Positions 39,991 through 48,792 are shown, counted from the first letter of the stretch. The stretch: DNA of 64,000 nucleotides from Alphaproteobacteria bacterium CG11_big_fil_rev_8_21_14_0_20_39_49 (GCA_002787635.1 PCXK01000017.1:1-64000), one strand, 5' to 3'. The notes: generated by a model from the letters alone, not told the origin. Numbers and translations: made by a program.

Positions 39991-40576
39991 TAAATGTTAT
40001 TCAAGCGGTGAAATGAAGTTTATGTTATGGGGGCAGGAAATACGAGCCTACATATTAGCACCGCTTTTAAATGTCATGAAAGAACATGGTGTAAAACCAA
40101 ACCATATAACTATTTTGTCACTTGTAACAGGTATTGCTGCGGCATTGTCTATAAATTATGATTATGGTTTGACATTGTTCATGTTGCTACTACACGTATT
40201 GCTGGACGGCATAGACGGACCGTTGGCAAGATATAGTAAAACCGATTCAAATAAGGGTAGTTTTGCCGATACCGCTTGCGACCAGATAGTTATAGTTGCA
40301 ATAGGATTGGGACTGATAGATGCTAATCTGGTTACCCCTCTGTCAGGAGCCGTATATATATTACTATACACGGTTGTTATAGGTTTTTCGATGGTGCGTA
40401 GTGCAATGGGCATTCCGTATAAGTGGTTAATAAGACCTCGCTTTTTACTATATATATGGTTATATTTTGAGTTTTATGTTATAGATGGCTTTACAACTTA
40501 TATTTTATGGGGATTCAGCCTGATATTGTTGCTCAATGTCATAACCGGATACTTTAAAATAAGACGGGCTTTATAA
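39977..40576 (+). CDS. CDP-alcohol phosphatidyltransferase family protein
   Basis: This 199-residue membrane protein holds the complete family signature: DGPLARYSKTDSNKGSFADT followed by ACD, that is DG-x2-AR-x8-G-x3-D-x3-D. It has five or six membrane helices. These enzymes move a phosphoalcohol from a CDP-lipid to another alcohol, such as glycerol-phosphate, inositol or choline; the substrate cannot be read from sequence. It overlaps the phosphoesterase gene, suggesting coupled translation. Confidence 0.9.
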   Translation: MKRDNKCYSSGEMKFMLWGQEIRAYILAPLLNVMKEHGVKPNHITILSLVTGIAAALSINYDYGLTLFMLLLHVLLDGIDGPLARYSKTDSNKGSFADTACDQIVIVAIGLGLIDANLVTPLSGAVYILLYTVVIGFSMVRSAMGIPYKWLIRPRFLLYIWLYFEFYVIDGFTTYILWGFSLILLLNVITGYFKIRRAL

Positions 40577-40599
40577 AAAAGATACTTTTAAGGAAAAAA

Positions 40600-40971
40600 A
40601 TGAAACCAAAACAATATCCGTTCTACAGTATAAAAAGGCTAATTAATTCGTTGATATATTCAATCGACGGGCTTACCGCCACCTTTAAAAGCGAGGCAGC
40701 TTTCAGGCTTGAATTATTCGGTATGCTATTTTTCCTGCCTGCGGCACTCATTGTTGAATGCACTACGGTGGAAAGGGTGCTTCTTATAGGGAGTCTGATG
40801 TTGGTGTTAATGGTGGAATTGATTAATACGGCGATTGAAGCCGTTGTGGACAGGATATCGGAAGAAAAACATGAATTATCAAAGAAAGCTAAGGACGTAG
40901 GCAGTGCTGTCGTACTTATAGCACTTCTCAATGCCGCAGTTACATGGGGCATTATATTATTTATGGAGTAA
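40600..40971 (+). CDS. dgkA: Diacylglycerol kinase
   Basis: This 123-residue protein has the DgkA form: an amphipathic start, three membrane helices and the catalytic block ELINTAIEAVVDRISEE followed by KKAKDVGSAVVLIAL. It phosphorylates diacylglycerol to phosphatidic acid in the inner membrane, recycling lipid head-group by-products. It follows the CDP-alcohol phosphatidyltransferase by 24 bases and ends just before the DUF2339 gene. Confidence 0.93.
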   Translation: MKPKQYPFYSIKRLINSLIYSIDGLTATFKSEAAFRLELFGMLFFLPAALIVECTTVERVLLIGSLMLVLMVELINTAIEAVVDRISEEKHELSKKAKDVGSAVVLIALLNAAVTWGIILFME

Positions 40972-40976
40972 CGGCA

Positions 40977-43652
40977 ATGGCATTTTTATTTGGTTTTGGC
41001 ATTTTAATCTTAATTTTAGTAAGCGGCATTATAATGCCTTGGGTTAACCACTCAAGAATTAGTGAGTTGCAAAGGGAAGTAAATCAGTTAAGGAAGAAGT
41101 TAAAGGAATTAACGGTTGGTACTGTAACGCAACAATATAATGAGCCTACTGCCGAGCAACAAAATTTAGAAGAAGAAGCAAATATCTCACAGCCTGAAGA
41201 GCAGGTGCAAGCTATCCAACAGGAAGTTTATGTGCAGGAAGCAGAGGTGGCGGAAAGCTATTTGCCTGAACCGCAAGCTGAGCCGCAACGGCAACCTAAG
41301 CCTCAATTGAGCTTTGAAGAGCGTTTCGGTTCAAGGCTTCCTGTGTGGATAGGTGGTGTAGCTTTGGCATTGGCAGGATTCTATCTGGTTAAATGGTCTA
41401 TAGATAACAACCTTATAGGTCCTGAAATGAGGGTGGTGCTGGGTGTTATATTCGGTGTAGGGCTGCTATATAGCGGAAAATGGGTAAGGCAAAGACCTGA
41501 CTTTGCAAACGGTATCAGGATATCGCAGTCATTAACAGGGGCGGGTATCGCCGTTTTGTATGTTTCTGTGTTTGCAGCAAGCCGTTTATATGAACTGGTT
41601 CCTATGTTCGTCGGTTTTTTAGGCATGGCGGCTGTTACAGCTATCGCTTTAGTGCTGTCGCTCAGGCATGGTCCTCCGATTGCCTTACTGGGCTTTGCCG
41701 GTGGTTTCCTGACACCTGCCTTATTAAGTACGGGTTCGGGGAACATATTGGGATTGTTCATATATCTGTATTTTACGGCATCGGGGCTGCTTATAGTTAT
41801 ACGTAAAACTCAGTGGTGGTGGCTATCCATACCTACCATAATAGCATCATTCTTATGGGTGCTGGCGTGGCTATTTGGCAGCTATACGACGGGTGACAGT
41901 ATATATCTGGGTTTATTCCTCGTAGCTATAGCCGCAACGATAGTTATAAGTTCAAGAAGACAATATGAAGATGACATAGAAAATCAAACTGAAGGCAGTT
42001 CTAAGCTGAGTTCCGTATTGAATTATATAGGTTTGGGCGGAACTTTGATGATAATGGGTATTATCGGTGCTAAAGCTGATTTTGGCGGGTTGGAATGGGG
42101 GTTGTTTGCCTTATTGGCAATTGCAGGTATCGGTCTTGCCTATTTTAATGATAAATTATACGGGTTCGTGCCATGGATATCTATGGCGGTAAACGCCGTA
42201 ATGATAGTTGGCTGGCATACAAAAGAACCATATGACATGGGCTTAACTATCCTTACATTCTCTTTTATTTACATAGCAAGCGGATATATACTTATGTTTA
42301 TGTCCAAGCGACCTATAATCTGGGGAAGTCTGGCAGGTATAACAAGTGTTTCATACTACCTTATGGCTTATGCAAAACTGCATAAAACATCATTACTTGC
42401 CGATATCCCGTTTTTCTGGGGAGGGCTGGCATTAATTCTTGCCGCAATGGCTGTGTATGTATTGTTCAGGATATATAATAAACTTGATGGATATACTTAT
42501 AAGGAGCATTTATACACGATATTCACGGTTGCGGCGACAACATTTATATCACTGGCGTTGTTCATAGAGTTGGATAAAGAGTTCCTTTCAGTTGCAATCG
42601 CAACGCAAGTGCTGGCTTTGGCGTGGATAAATAATAAGGTATCTATAGTTTCACTTAGGAATATAACGGCTATTGTGGCATGTGTATTTGGATTCGTGTT
42701 ATTGCCGCAAATATTACTACTATTTCAACTAACTGCATTTAGTCTTGTTGAAGCTAAATTGCGTTTGCAAGAAGCTGTTCCGATAGTTAAATGGCCACTC
42801 TTTCAGCTTGGCATACCTGCTTGTATGTTGTTGGTAAGTGCCTATTTACTGTGTAAACAAAAAGATAATAACCTTATAAGATGGTTTGAGGTAGCCTCTA
42901 TAGCCCTTATAGCCGTAATGGGGTATTATGTTACACGTAATATTATTCACCCCGATAGCGATGTGTTGTTCATTAAGGCAGGTTTTAATGAAAGGGGTAT
43001 TATTACCAACGTATTGTTTTCCTATGGTCTGCTATGTATGTTCTTTGGAAGATATTGGGGGCGGTGGGCATTTAGTCAAGGCGGAATGGTTTTGTGTCTG
43101 GCAGCGGTATTCCGTATAGTTTATTTTGATATGTTCCTATACAATCCGTTATGGGATGCTCAGAAAATATCGGGCATATACGTCTTCAACTCCTTGTTAT
43201 TGCCTTTCGGTCTGCCTGTTATATGGTCGATATATGCAAGAAGGCAGTTAAGATATATTGAAAAATATAAAACAGCCGGATTTATAGGAGGCTTTATACT
43301 GGCTATAGTATTTATGCTGGTAAGCCTGAATGTAAGGCATATATTCCACGGTCAGTATCTAAATCACGGAATTACCTCAAATGCTGAAATATACTCATAT
43401 TCTGCAGCATGGCTGGTCTTGGGAGTGGCTATATTATTTGCCGGAATAATCAGAAAAGATATAATGCTAAGATACGCCTCACTATGCGTTATATTATTTA
43501 CTGTAGGTAAGGTTTTCCTATATGATGCATCGGAACTTGAAGGGTTATTCCGTGTATTCTCATTCCTTGGGTTGGGTGTAAGCCTTATAGGTATCAGCTA
43601 TTTCTATACAAGGTTTGTATTTGGTAGGGATAGAGTTGTCGGTGAAAAATAA
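40977..43652 (+). CDS. DUF2339 family large membrane protein
   Basis: This 891-residue protein has an N-terminal helix, a coiled-coil stretch (ISELQREVNQLRKKLKEL), a Glu/Gln/Pro-rich linker (about residues 55-110), a conserved entry SFEERFGSRLPVWIGGVALALAG and then more than 20 hydrophobic helices. That plan fits DUF2339, whose function is unknown. I chose ATG 40977 with GGAG eight bases upstream; an earlier ATG (40944) would overlap dgkA by 28 bases. It ends the + strand lipid-related group. Confidence 0.85.
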   Translation: MAFLFGFGILILILVSGIIMPWVNHSRISELQREVNQLRKKLKELTVGTVTQQYNEPTAEQQNLEEEANISQPEEQVQAIQQEVYVQEAEVAESYLPEPQAEPQRQPKPQLSFEERFGSRLPVWIGGVALALAGFYLVKWSIDNNLIGPEMRVVLGVIFGVGLLYSGKWVRQRPDFANGIRISQSLTGAGIAVLYVSVFAASRLYELVPMFVGFLGMAAVTAIALVLSLRHGPPIALLGFAGGFLTPALLSTGSGNILGLFIYLYFTASGLLIVIRKTQWWWLSIPTIIASFLWVLAWLFGSYTTGDSIYLGLFLVAIAATIVISSRRQYEDDIENQTEGSSKLSSVLNYIGLGGTLMIMGIIGAKADFGGLEWGLFALLAIAGIGLAYFNDKLYGFVPWISMAVNAVMIVGWHTKEPYDMGLTILTFSFIYIASGYILMFMSKRPIIWGSLAGITSVSYYLMAYAKLHKTSLLADIPFFWGGLALILAAMAVYVLFRIYNKLDGYTYKEHLYTIFTVAATTFISLALFIELDKEFLSVAIATQVLALAWINNKVSIVSLRNITAIVACVFGFVLLPQILLLFQLTAFSLVEAKLRLQEAVPIVKWPLFQLGIPACMLLVSAYLLCKQKDNNLIRWFEVASIALIAVMGYYVTRNIIHPDSDVLFIKAGFNERGIITNVLFSYGLLCMFFGRYWGRWAFSQGGMVLCLAAVFRIVYFDMFLYNPLWDAQKISGIYVFNSLLLPFGLPVIWSIYARRQLRYIEKYKTAGFIGGFILAIVFMLVSLNVRHIFHGQYLNHGITSNAEIYSYSAAWLVLGVAILFAGIIRKDIMLRYASLCVILFTVGKVFLYDASELEGLFRVFSFLGLGVSLIGISYFYTRFVFGRDRVVGEK

Positions 43653-43663
43653 ATAAAGCGTTA

Positions 43664-43879
43664 AGGGATTGTTCAATAAAAATAGATTTTGTATAAATTG
43701 TGCTATAGTAAATTCTAAATTCATTTACGTCATACCCTGCGTTTTCTTTAGAAAGCTATAGGGTGATTCTGGTGATATTACCCTATAATTTGCTTCGCAA
43801 ATTCGGGTAATGACGTTTCCTTTATAAGATGCTGAAACAAGTTCGGCATAACAAAAACTATTTTTATTGAACACTCCCT
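43664..43879. repeat. Nested palindromic spacer element 3 (composite)
   Basis: This occupies most of the 306-base gene-free stretch at 43653-43958. The outer arms 43664-43685 and 43858-43879 match at 21 of 22 bases in inverted orientation (core TGTTCAATAAAAATAG). Inside is a family B copy (43728-43815) followed by one half of the family A palindrome pair (AGATGCTGAAACAAGTTCGGC). No coding sequence is seen in the stretch. Confidence 0.85.
43728..43815. repeat. Palindromic spacer repeat, family B copy 2
   Basis: Bounded by CGTCAT and ATGACG, with GAAAGCTATAGGGTGAT in the left half and a 35-base stretch (43777-43811) identical to copy 1. It lies within element 3. Confidence 0.85.
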
Positions 43880-43958
43880 AAATAAATATAGCCCTTTACA
43901 TTAGCGTTAATTCCATTTATTTGGTAGAGTAGAAAAAATCTATGTTAAAGGAATAATC

Positions 43959-45149
43959 ATGTTGAAATTTTTTAACTTATCTGTTTTGACGGTAATATCT
44001 GTTGTTAGCGTAATGACTCCAAATATTTCAAACGCAAAATCGGCGATTTTCTTTCACCCTGACGGAATGGGGGTAAATACATGGCAAACGTTAAGATATG
44101 TAAAAGGACTGCCCAAAGAGGGGCTTAACTGGGATAAGCTGGAGAATATGGGAGTTTATATAGGTAATATGTCGGATTCTGCCGTTGCTACCTCTAACGG
44201 CGGTGCGACGGCACATGCTTATGGTGTTTTGGCACAGGCAGGTAGCTACGGTATGATAAACGGAGAGGAAATCACCTCGCAGTCGGGCTTTCGCGGCACT
44301 ATAATCGAAGAGGCAAAATTTCACGGGCATAAAACCGCACTTATCAATTCAGGCAGTATAATTGAACCGGGAACGGGGGTTTTTGCCTCAAGGGCAAAGA
44401 CCCGTTATGAATATGACACTATAGCCGAACAAATAATAAAAAGCGGAGTTGAAGTTATATTGTCAGGCGGGGAAAAGCATATGCTGCCAAGCGGTGTTAA
44501 AGGTGTGCATGGTTTAGGGAGTAGAAAAGACGGCAAGGATTTAATAGAATATGCGAAAAATGCCGGTTATAAGGTAGTTTACAATAAAGACGAGCTGGAG
44601 CAGGCAATAAAAGAAAAGCCTGAGAAGTTACTTGGAATATTTGCCGCCGGTCATACATTCAATGATATGCCCGAGGAAGTGCTGAAAGCCGATAACCTGC
44701 CTCGCTATTTTGATTATGCACCCACAATCGGGCAAATGGTAAAAGCAACGCTAGAACTGTTTGAGGGGCAGGAATTTTTGATTATCGCCGAAGAGGAAGC
44801 AACGGATAATTTTGCCAATAAAGGTAATATTCACGCCGTGATTGATGCCGCAGCAAGAGCTGATGATGCCATAGGCGTAATGTCGGAGTACAGGAAAAAG
44901 CATAATGATACCATGATACTGACTGCGTCCGATAGTGATGCAGGAGGTTTACAGGTGTTGTCAAAAAAGGATAGCGGTGCTTATCATTATAAAAACCACG
45001 AGGGTAAAGAGTTATATTTTGACCTGAAAAATGTCGGGGACGCTGACTATTCGGGAGGAATACTGGTAAGGAGTACGGATAAGCTGCCAACAATAGTACA
45101 TAATACCCAAATACACGGCATCTTGAGGGAGTATCTGTTCGGAAGTTAG
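43959..45149 (+). CDS. Alkaline phosphatase superfamily protein, divergent active site
   Basis: This 396-residue protein has a signal peptide (MLKFFNLSVLTVISVVSVMT...SNA). The order of conserved pieces follows PhoA-type alkaline phosphatases: HPDGMGVNTWQTLRY (metal Asp), SDSAVAT (Ser nucleophile position), EEEATDNFANKGN and ILTASDSDAGGL. In the last two pieces the metal-binding histidines known from E. coli PhoA are replaced (Asn and Ser), by my alignment. It may bind other metals, use another substrate or be inactive. It stands alone between two spacer elements. Confidence 0.78.
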   Translation: MLKFFNLSVLTVISVVSVMTPNISNAKSAIFFHPDGMGVNTWQTLRYVKGLPKEGLNWDKLENMGVYIGNMSDSAVATSNGGATAHAYGVLAQAGSYGMINGEEITSQSGFRGTIIEEAKFHGHKTALINSGSIIEPGTGVFASRAKTRYEYDTIAEQIIKSGVEVILSGGEKHMLPSGVKGVHGLGSRKDGKDLIEYAKNAGYKVVYNKDELEQAIKEKPEKLLGIFAAGHTFNDMPEEVLKADNLPRYFDYAPTIGQMVKATLELFEGQEFLIIAEEEATDNFANKGNIHAVIDAAARADDAIGVMSEYRKKHNDTMILTASDSDAGGLQVLSKKDSGAYHYKNHEGKELYFDLKNVGDADYSGGILVRSTDKLPTIVHNTQIHGILREYLFGS

Positions 45150-45160
45150 CAAGCATACTG

Positions 45161-45253
45161 ACATGTGCTAATTTATTTCAGCATCTCTAACGTGATAAAG
45201 AAGATACTGAAATAAATTCAGTATAACAAAAACTATGTTTATTGAACACTGCC
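45161..45253. repeat. Palindromic spacer element 4 (one outer arm missing)
   Basis: The core has the GCTAATTTATTTCAGCATC half-palindrome and ATACTGAA-ATAAA-TTCAGTAT (45204-45224). The right end, AACTATGTTTATTGAACACT, matches the right arm of element 3, but no left arm is present; the element abuts the alkaline phosphatase stop codon, as if truncated. Confidence 0.7.
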
Positions 45254-45297
45254 GTGACACAACAGCTATTAAATATTACAATTTAGAAAAAGTTTGT

Positions 45298-45486
45298 TTA
45301 AACTGCACGCCCAGATCTGTTTAAGCTTTCTATTTCGGCTAATCTTCTTGCCGTGAAGCTATCGTCTTGTGCCTGTACGGAATTTTTTCTATTACCCTGT
45401 TCCAAGAGCGATCTTGATAGGTCATAATTTTGATTTACTACTAAAGCCTCTTCAACTGAAGCTATTCTGGTTTTGTTTATGCTCAT
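45298..45486 (-). CDS. Small uncharacterised protein
   Basis: This 62-residue, hydrophilic protein is predicted to be largely helical (SVEEALVVNQ, TARRLAEIESL). The ATG at 45486 follows AAAAGGTTAATAT, an acceptable ribosome binding site. I do not recognise a family. It lies alone between element 4 and the tmRNA region. Coding status is supported only by the clean frame and start signal. Confidence 0.4.
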   Translation of the reverse strand: MSINKTRIASVEEALVVNQNYDLSRSLLEQGNRKNSVQAQDDSFTARRLAEIESLNRSGRAV

Positions 45487-45548
45487 ATATTAACCTTTTG
45501 TGAGTTAAGTTTAAACATTTACGATATATTGAAAATATTATGTGTTAG

Positions 45549-45573
45549 GAAGGCTTGTTTATGCCTTCTTTAT
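45549..45573 (+). terminator. Possible stem-loop terminator
   Basis: GAAGGC (45549-45554) pairs with GCCTTC (45563-45568), followed by TTTATT. It is oriented for + strand transcription, but no + strand gene ends close to it. It could end a transcript running from the alkaline phosphatase gene, or a small unannotated RNA. Confidence 0.35.
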
Positions 45574-45667
45574 TCCTATCAATACATCACTTACATTATA
45601 TTTATAATTAACATTTTAATTTATGCAAATGGTTTTTAATGATTTTTATAATTTATATGTGTAAATG

Positions 45668-45697
45668 TTGCAAAACCTTACAAAACCGTGTTATAAT
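45668..45697 (+). promoter_or_regulatory. Promoter of the tmRNA gene
   Basis: TTGCAA (45668-45673), an 18-base spacer and the consensus TATAAT (45692-45697). The predicted start is near 45704, just ahead of the acceptor piece of the tmRNA. Confidence 0.7.
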
Positions 45698-45704
45698 AAA
45701 GGTG

Positions 45705-46045
45705 TTCTTTTGAACTATGGTAATAAAAGTCGCTTGGAATAGGCGTAACGGACCCGGGGGCGGTACCCGGCGTCTCCACCAAAGTCCACTAAATATAGTG
45801 AATTTTGGCGGGGACGAAATAGGATCGACGTGCGTAATAAAGAAGTAAGATTTTGCCCGGCATGATATCACCGTGAAGAATCAAATAAAGTAAATGCTAC
45901 TTTAACAACAATGAAAGCAGCTAACGATAACGCAAAACGTATCGTTGTTGCTAATGACAACTATGCTCCTGTAGCAATGGCAGCAGCTGCATAACCAGTC
46001 ATTAAGCGGTTTGGGGGACACCGGGCAACAGAAGTCCCCTTTTTT
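45705..46045 (+). ncRNA. ssrA: Two-piece (circularly permuted) tmRNA
   Basis: tmRNA rescues stalled ribosomes and adds a degradation tag. The gene is permuted, as in alphaproteobacteria: the acceptor piece comes first, with T arm CCGGG-GGCGGTA-CCCGG and 3' end GTCTCCACCA (ends 45781); after a 28-base processed loop the coding piece begins GGGGACGAAATAGGATCGACG (45810). GGGGAC pairs with GTCTCC to form the acceptor stem. The loop itself folds (CACTA/TAGTG). The tag frame runs 45917-45991 with TAA at 45992: it starts AANDN, has a second ANDN at residues 12-15 and ends YAPVAMAAAA. A GGGGAC/GTCCCC stem plus six T (46014-46045) closes the gene. The exact 5' end is estimated. Confidence 0.93.
46014..46045 (+). 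terminator. Terminator at the tmRNA 3' end
   Basis: GGGGAC (46014-46019) and GTCCCC (46034-46039) form a 6-bp GC-rich stem with a 14-base loop, followed by six T (46040-46045). It may also be part of the final helix or pseudoknot of the coding piece. Confidence 0.75.
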
Positions 46046-46137
46046 CTTGCAAGTTTTTAGTGTAAAGATTAGACTTTAAGAATTAAAAAAACTAGGTATG
46101 TTTTTTATTTTTTAAGATAGGTTGGTAATTTTTTCAT

Positions 46138-46668
46138 ATGAGTGACGATTTTATAGATTACGGAAAATTAATTGATGATGCTATGCACGTTATAGTACGC
46201 AAGGCTTTGCAACGTGTTAGCAAAGAAGGTCTGCCGGGCAAACACCATTTTTTTATTTCGTTCCTTACAAATTATCCGGGAGTGGTTATTTCTGATAATT
46301 TAAAACAAAAATATCCCGATGAGATGACAATTGTGTTACAGCATCAGTTTGAGGATCTTAAAGTTACCGATAAAAGATTCGATGTGGTATTAAGCTTTGA
46401 TAATGTTAAAGAAAATATAGGTGCTCCTTTTGATGCACTCTTGGCATTTGCCGATCCTAGTGTTAAATTCGGTTTACAATTCCGTCAGATGGATGAAATC
46501 TATGAAGATGATATGACTGAGTTGGAGGAAATGACCGAGGCTATTGAAAAAGAGCTGATGGAAGACCTTGAAGCTGAAAAACAAGACTCCAAATCAAAGA
46601 AAAAAAGCAGCAAATCTAAGAAAGAATCAGCAAATGTTGTTGATATTGACGCATTTAGAAAAAAATAG
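46138..46668 (+). CDS. sspB: ClpXP adaptor protein SspB, alphaproteobacterial type
   Basis: This 176-residue protein matches the alphaproteobacterial SspB: a core starting DYGKLIDDAMHVIVRKALQRV with GLPGKHHFFISFLT and FGLQFRQ (about residues 5-125), a charged flexible linker (about 130-163, rich in Glu then Lys/Ser), and a C-terminal ClpX-binding tail VVDIDAFRKK. SspB holds the AANDN part of tmRNA-tagged proteins and passes them to ClpXP. It lies directly downstream of the tmRNA gene, about 90 bases after its terminator, so the tag and its reader are neighbours. Confidence 0.9.
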   Translation: MSDDFIDYGKLIDDAMHVIVRKALQRVSKEGLPGKHHFFISFLTNYPGVVISDNLKQKYPDEMTIVLQHQFEDLKVTDKRFDVVLSFDNVKENIGAPFDALLAFADPSVKFGLQFRQMDEIYEDDMTELEEMTEAIEKELMEDLEAEKQDSKSKKKSSKSKKESANVVDIDAFRKK

Positions 46669-46773
46669 TGAAATAAAATTGTTTCATTTATTGTAAAATG
46701 TGATACAATAAAAGAGCATTTGACGATAAGAAATTATAGTCAAGCGTTTTTTCGTAGGTAACGGGAGGCTAAT

Positions 46774-48792
46774 TTGACAGACGTAAATCAGGGTGCTAGC
46801 AGTGTACCGGCGGGGGGGAATCCACCTAGTACACATGCAGGTATAAACCCGGATAGAATGAAAATGGAACCTAAAAATATCAGCACTAACACAGCTGCCG
46901 GTAACCCTAATCCTAAATTACAGCAAAAGCAAAATACATCAGGTCAAGTGCCGGTGTCTAGGGTAGCCGTTGCAAGTACCGGTGAAAATAAAGCCGGTGC
47001 ATCAACTGTTCCTCCGGCTCCGGTTTCGAGTGTTTCTAAAGTGCCGCCGGTACCTGTTGCCAATAAAGATAGTGAAGGTAAAGAAGGCGAGCCTGTTAAA
47101 AATGTACCGTTGGGTGAAAAGCTTCTAAATAAAGGTCTGATATCAAAAGACCAGTTGGAAACCGCTTTGACCGAGCAGAAGAACCAGCCTAAGGGCAAGA
47201 AGAAGATGCTCGGAGCCGTACTTATCGACATGGGCTTTATTACGGAAAGTACTTTAGGTGAGGTTCTGACCGAGTCGTCCGGCGTAAAAATATTCGATAT
47301 TAAAAAAACTGTTCTTGATCCTAACTTAATCCAAAAAGTCCCTAAAGATGTTGCTATGCGTTCAAAAGCCGTTCCGGTTGCTATGGAAGACGGTGCCGTC
47401 CGTGTGGCTATTACGGATATTTACAACATTCTTGCCATTGACCAGATAAGGAAGTATTTCCCGAGGACATTAAAAATTGTTCCCGTATATGCTCCTGAGA
47501 GCGATCTGCTGGAAATAATTGACCAGTATTATGGTTATGAAACGTCAATAAGCGGCATTTTAAGAGAGATAGAGACGGGTATTTCCGATAAAGATAAGCA
47601 GATAAACGGTGAAATGGACGGTTATATTAATCCCACTGTGCGTCTAGTAGATGCTATTTTAGTAGATGCTATTAAACGGGGAGCTTCGGATATCCACCTT
47701 GAGCCTGAGGGAAACTTTGTAAGGCTGCGTTACCGTATTGACGGCAAGCTTATTCAGGTAAGAAGCTTCCATAAGGATTACTGGCCTGCGGTGGTGGTAA
47801 GGATAAAGATTATGTCCGGTATGAACATCGCCGAAACAAGAAATCCTCAAGACGGTCGTACAAGTTATTTCGTTTTAGGGCGTGATATTGACTTTCGTGT
47901 TGCTACGCACCCTACCGTATTTGGCGAAAATATCGTACTACGTATATTGGATAAACGTAAGTCGTTGGTTCCGTTGGAACAATTGGGATTGTCTGAAAAA
48001 AACGAAATTTTGCTAAGAAAGCTACTGAAGCGACCTGAAGGAATTATAATTGTTACAGGTCCTACGGGTAGCGGTAAAACAACCACTCTTTATTCTATAT
48101 TGAATCTGATAAACGAGGTTGATGTCAATATTATGACATTGGAAAATCCGGTGGAGTATCAGTTGTCAATGATACGTCAGTCGGACATTAAAGAAGATAA
48201 GGGTATGGATTTCGTTGACGGTATCAAATCGTTAATGAGGCAGGATCCGGATATCATATTCGTGGGTGAGGTGCGTGACGAGGCTACCGCCAGTATGGCG
48301 ATACGTGCCGCTATGACCGGTCACAAAGTATTTACTACATTACACACTAATGATGCGGTAGGTGCGATACCGAGGCTGGTAGATATAGGTATTCCGCCGC
48401 ATCTTCTTGGAGGCTCATTAATTTGTGTTATCGCTCAGAGATTGTTAAGAAAGTTGTGTTTAAATTGTAGACAGGCGGATCATATAACCGAAGAGGAATC
48501 AAAAATCTATAGGGTTGATCCTAGTCGGAAAATAAGAATATTCCGCAGGAAAGGGTGTGAAGAATGTATGCATACCGGATATAAGGGGCGTATTGCGGTG
48601 CATGAAATATTCCCTTGTGATAAAGGGCTTGATGAATTGATATCAACGGGGGCATCAAGGCGAACTATGGTTCAGTACGCAGCTGAAAAGGGGTTTGTTC
48701 CGATGGTAAATGACGGAATAAAAAAGGCTCTTGCGGGCATAACCGATCTTGATGAATTAATAAGGACGGTAGATATGACCGAAAGGTTATAA
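46774..48792 (+). CDS. PilB/GspE-family assembly ATPase
   Basis: This 672-residue protein has a Pro/Asn/Thr-rich disordered N-terminus of about 110 residues, a GspE N-terminal domain (GEKLLNKGLISKDQLETAL), and the secretion ATPase core: Walker A GPTGSGKTTTL, RQDPDIIFVGEVRDEATA, GHKVFTTLHTNDA and a zinc motif CLNC...CEEC with TGYKGR. It powers pilus extension or pseudopilus assembly from the cytoplasm. The start is TTG 46774 after GGGAGG. The long disordered head is unusual. The GspF/PilC gene follows after 26 bases. Confidence 0.92.
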   Translation: MTDVNQGASSVPAGGNPPSTHAGINPDRMKMEPKNISTNTAAGNPNPKLQQKQNTSGQVPVSRVAVASTGENKAGASTVPPAPVSSVSKVPPVPVANKDSEGKEGEPVKNVPLGEKLLNKGLISKDQLETALTEQKNQPKGKKKMLGAVLIDMGFITESTLGEVLTESSGVKIFDIKKTVLDPNLIQKVPKDVAMRSKAVPVAMEDGAVRVAITDIYNILAIDQIRKYFPRTLKIVPVYAPESDLLEIIDQYYGYETSISGILREIETGISDKDKQINGEMDGYINPTVRLVDAILVDAIKRGASDIHLEPEGNFVRLRYRIDGKLIQVRSFHKDYWPAVVVRIKIMSGMNIAETRNPQDGRTSYFVLGRDIDFRVATHPTVFGENIVLRILDKRKSLVPLEQLGLSEKNEILLRKLLKRPEGIIIVTGPTGSGKTTTLYSILNLINEVDVNIMTLENPVEYQLSMIRQSDIKEDKGMDFVDGIKSLMRQDPDIIFVGEVRDEATASMAIRAAMTGHKVFTTLHTNDAVGAIPRLVDIGIPPHLLGGSLICVIAQRLLRKLCLNCRQADHITEEESKIYRVDPSRKIRIFRRKGCEECMHTGYKGRIAVHEIFPCDKGLDELISTGASRRTMVQYAAEKGFVPMVNDGIKKALAGITDLDELIRTVDMTERL

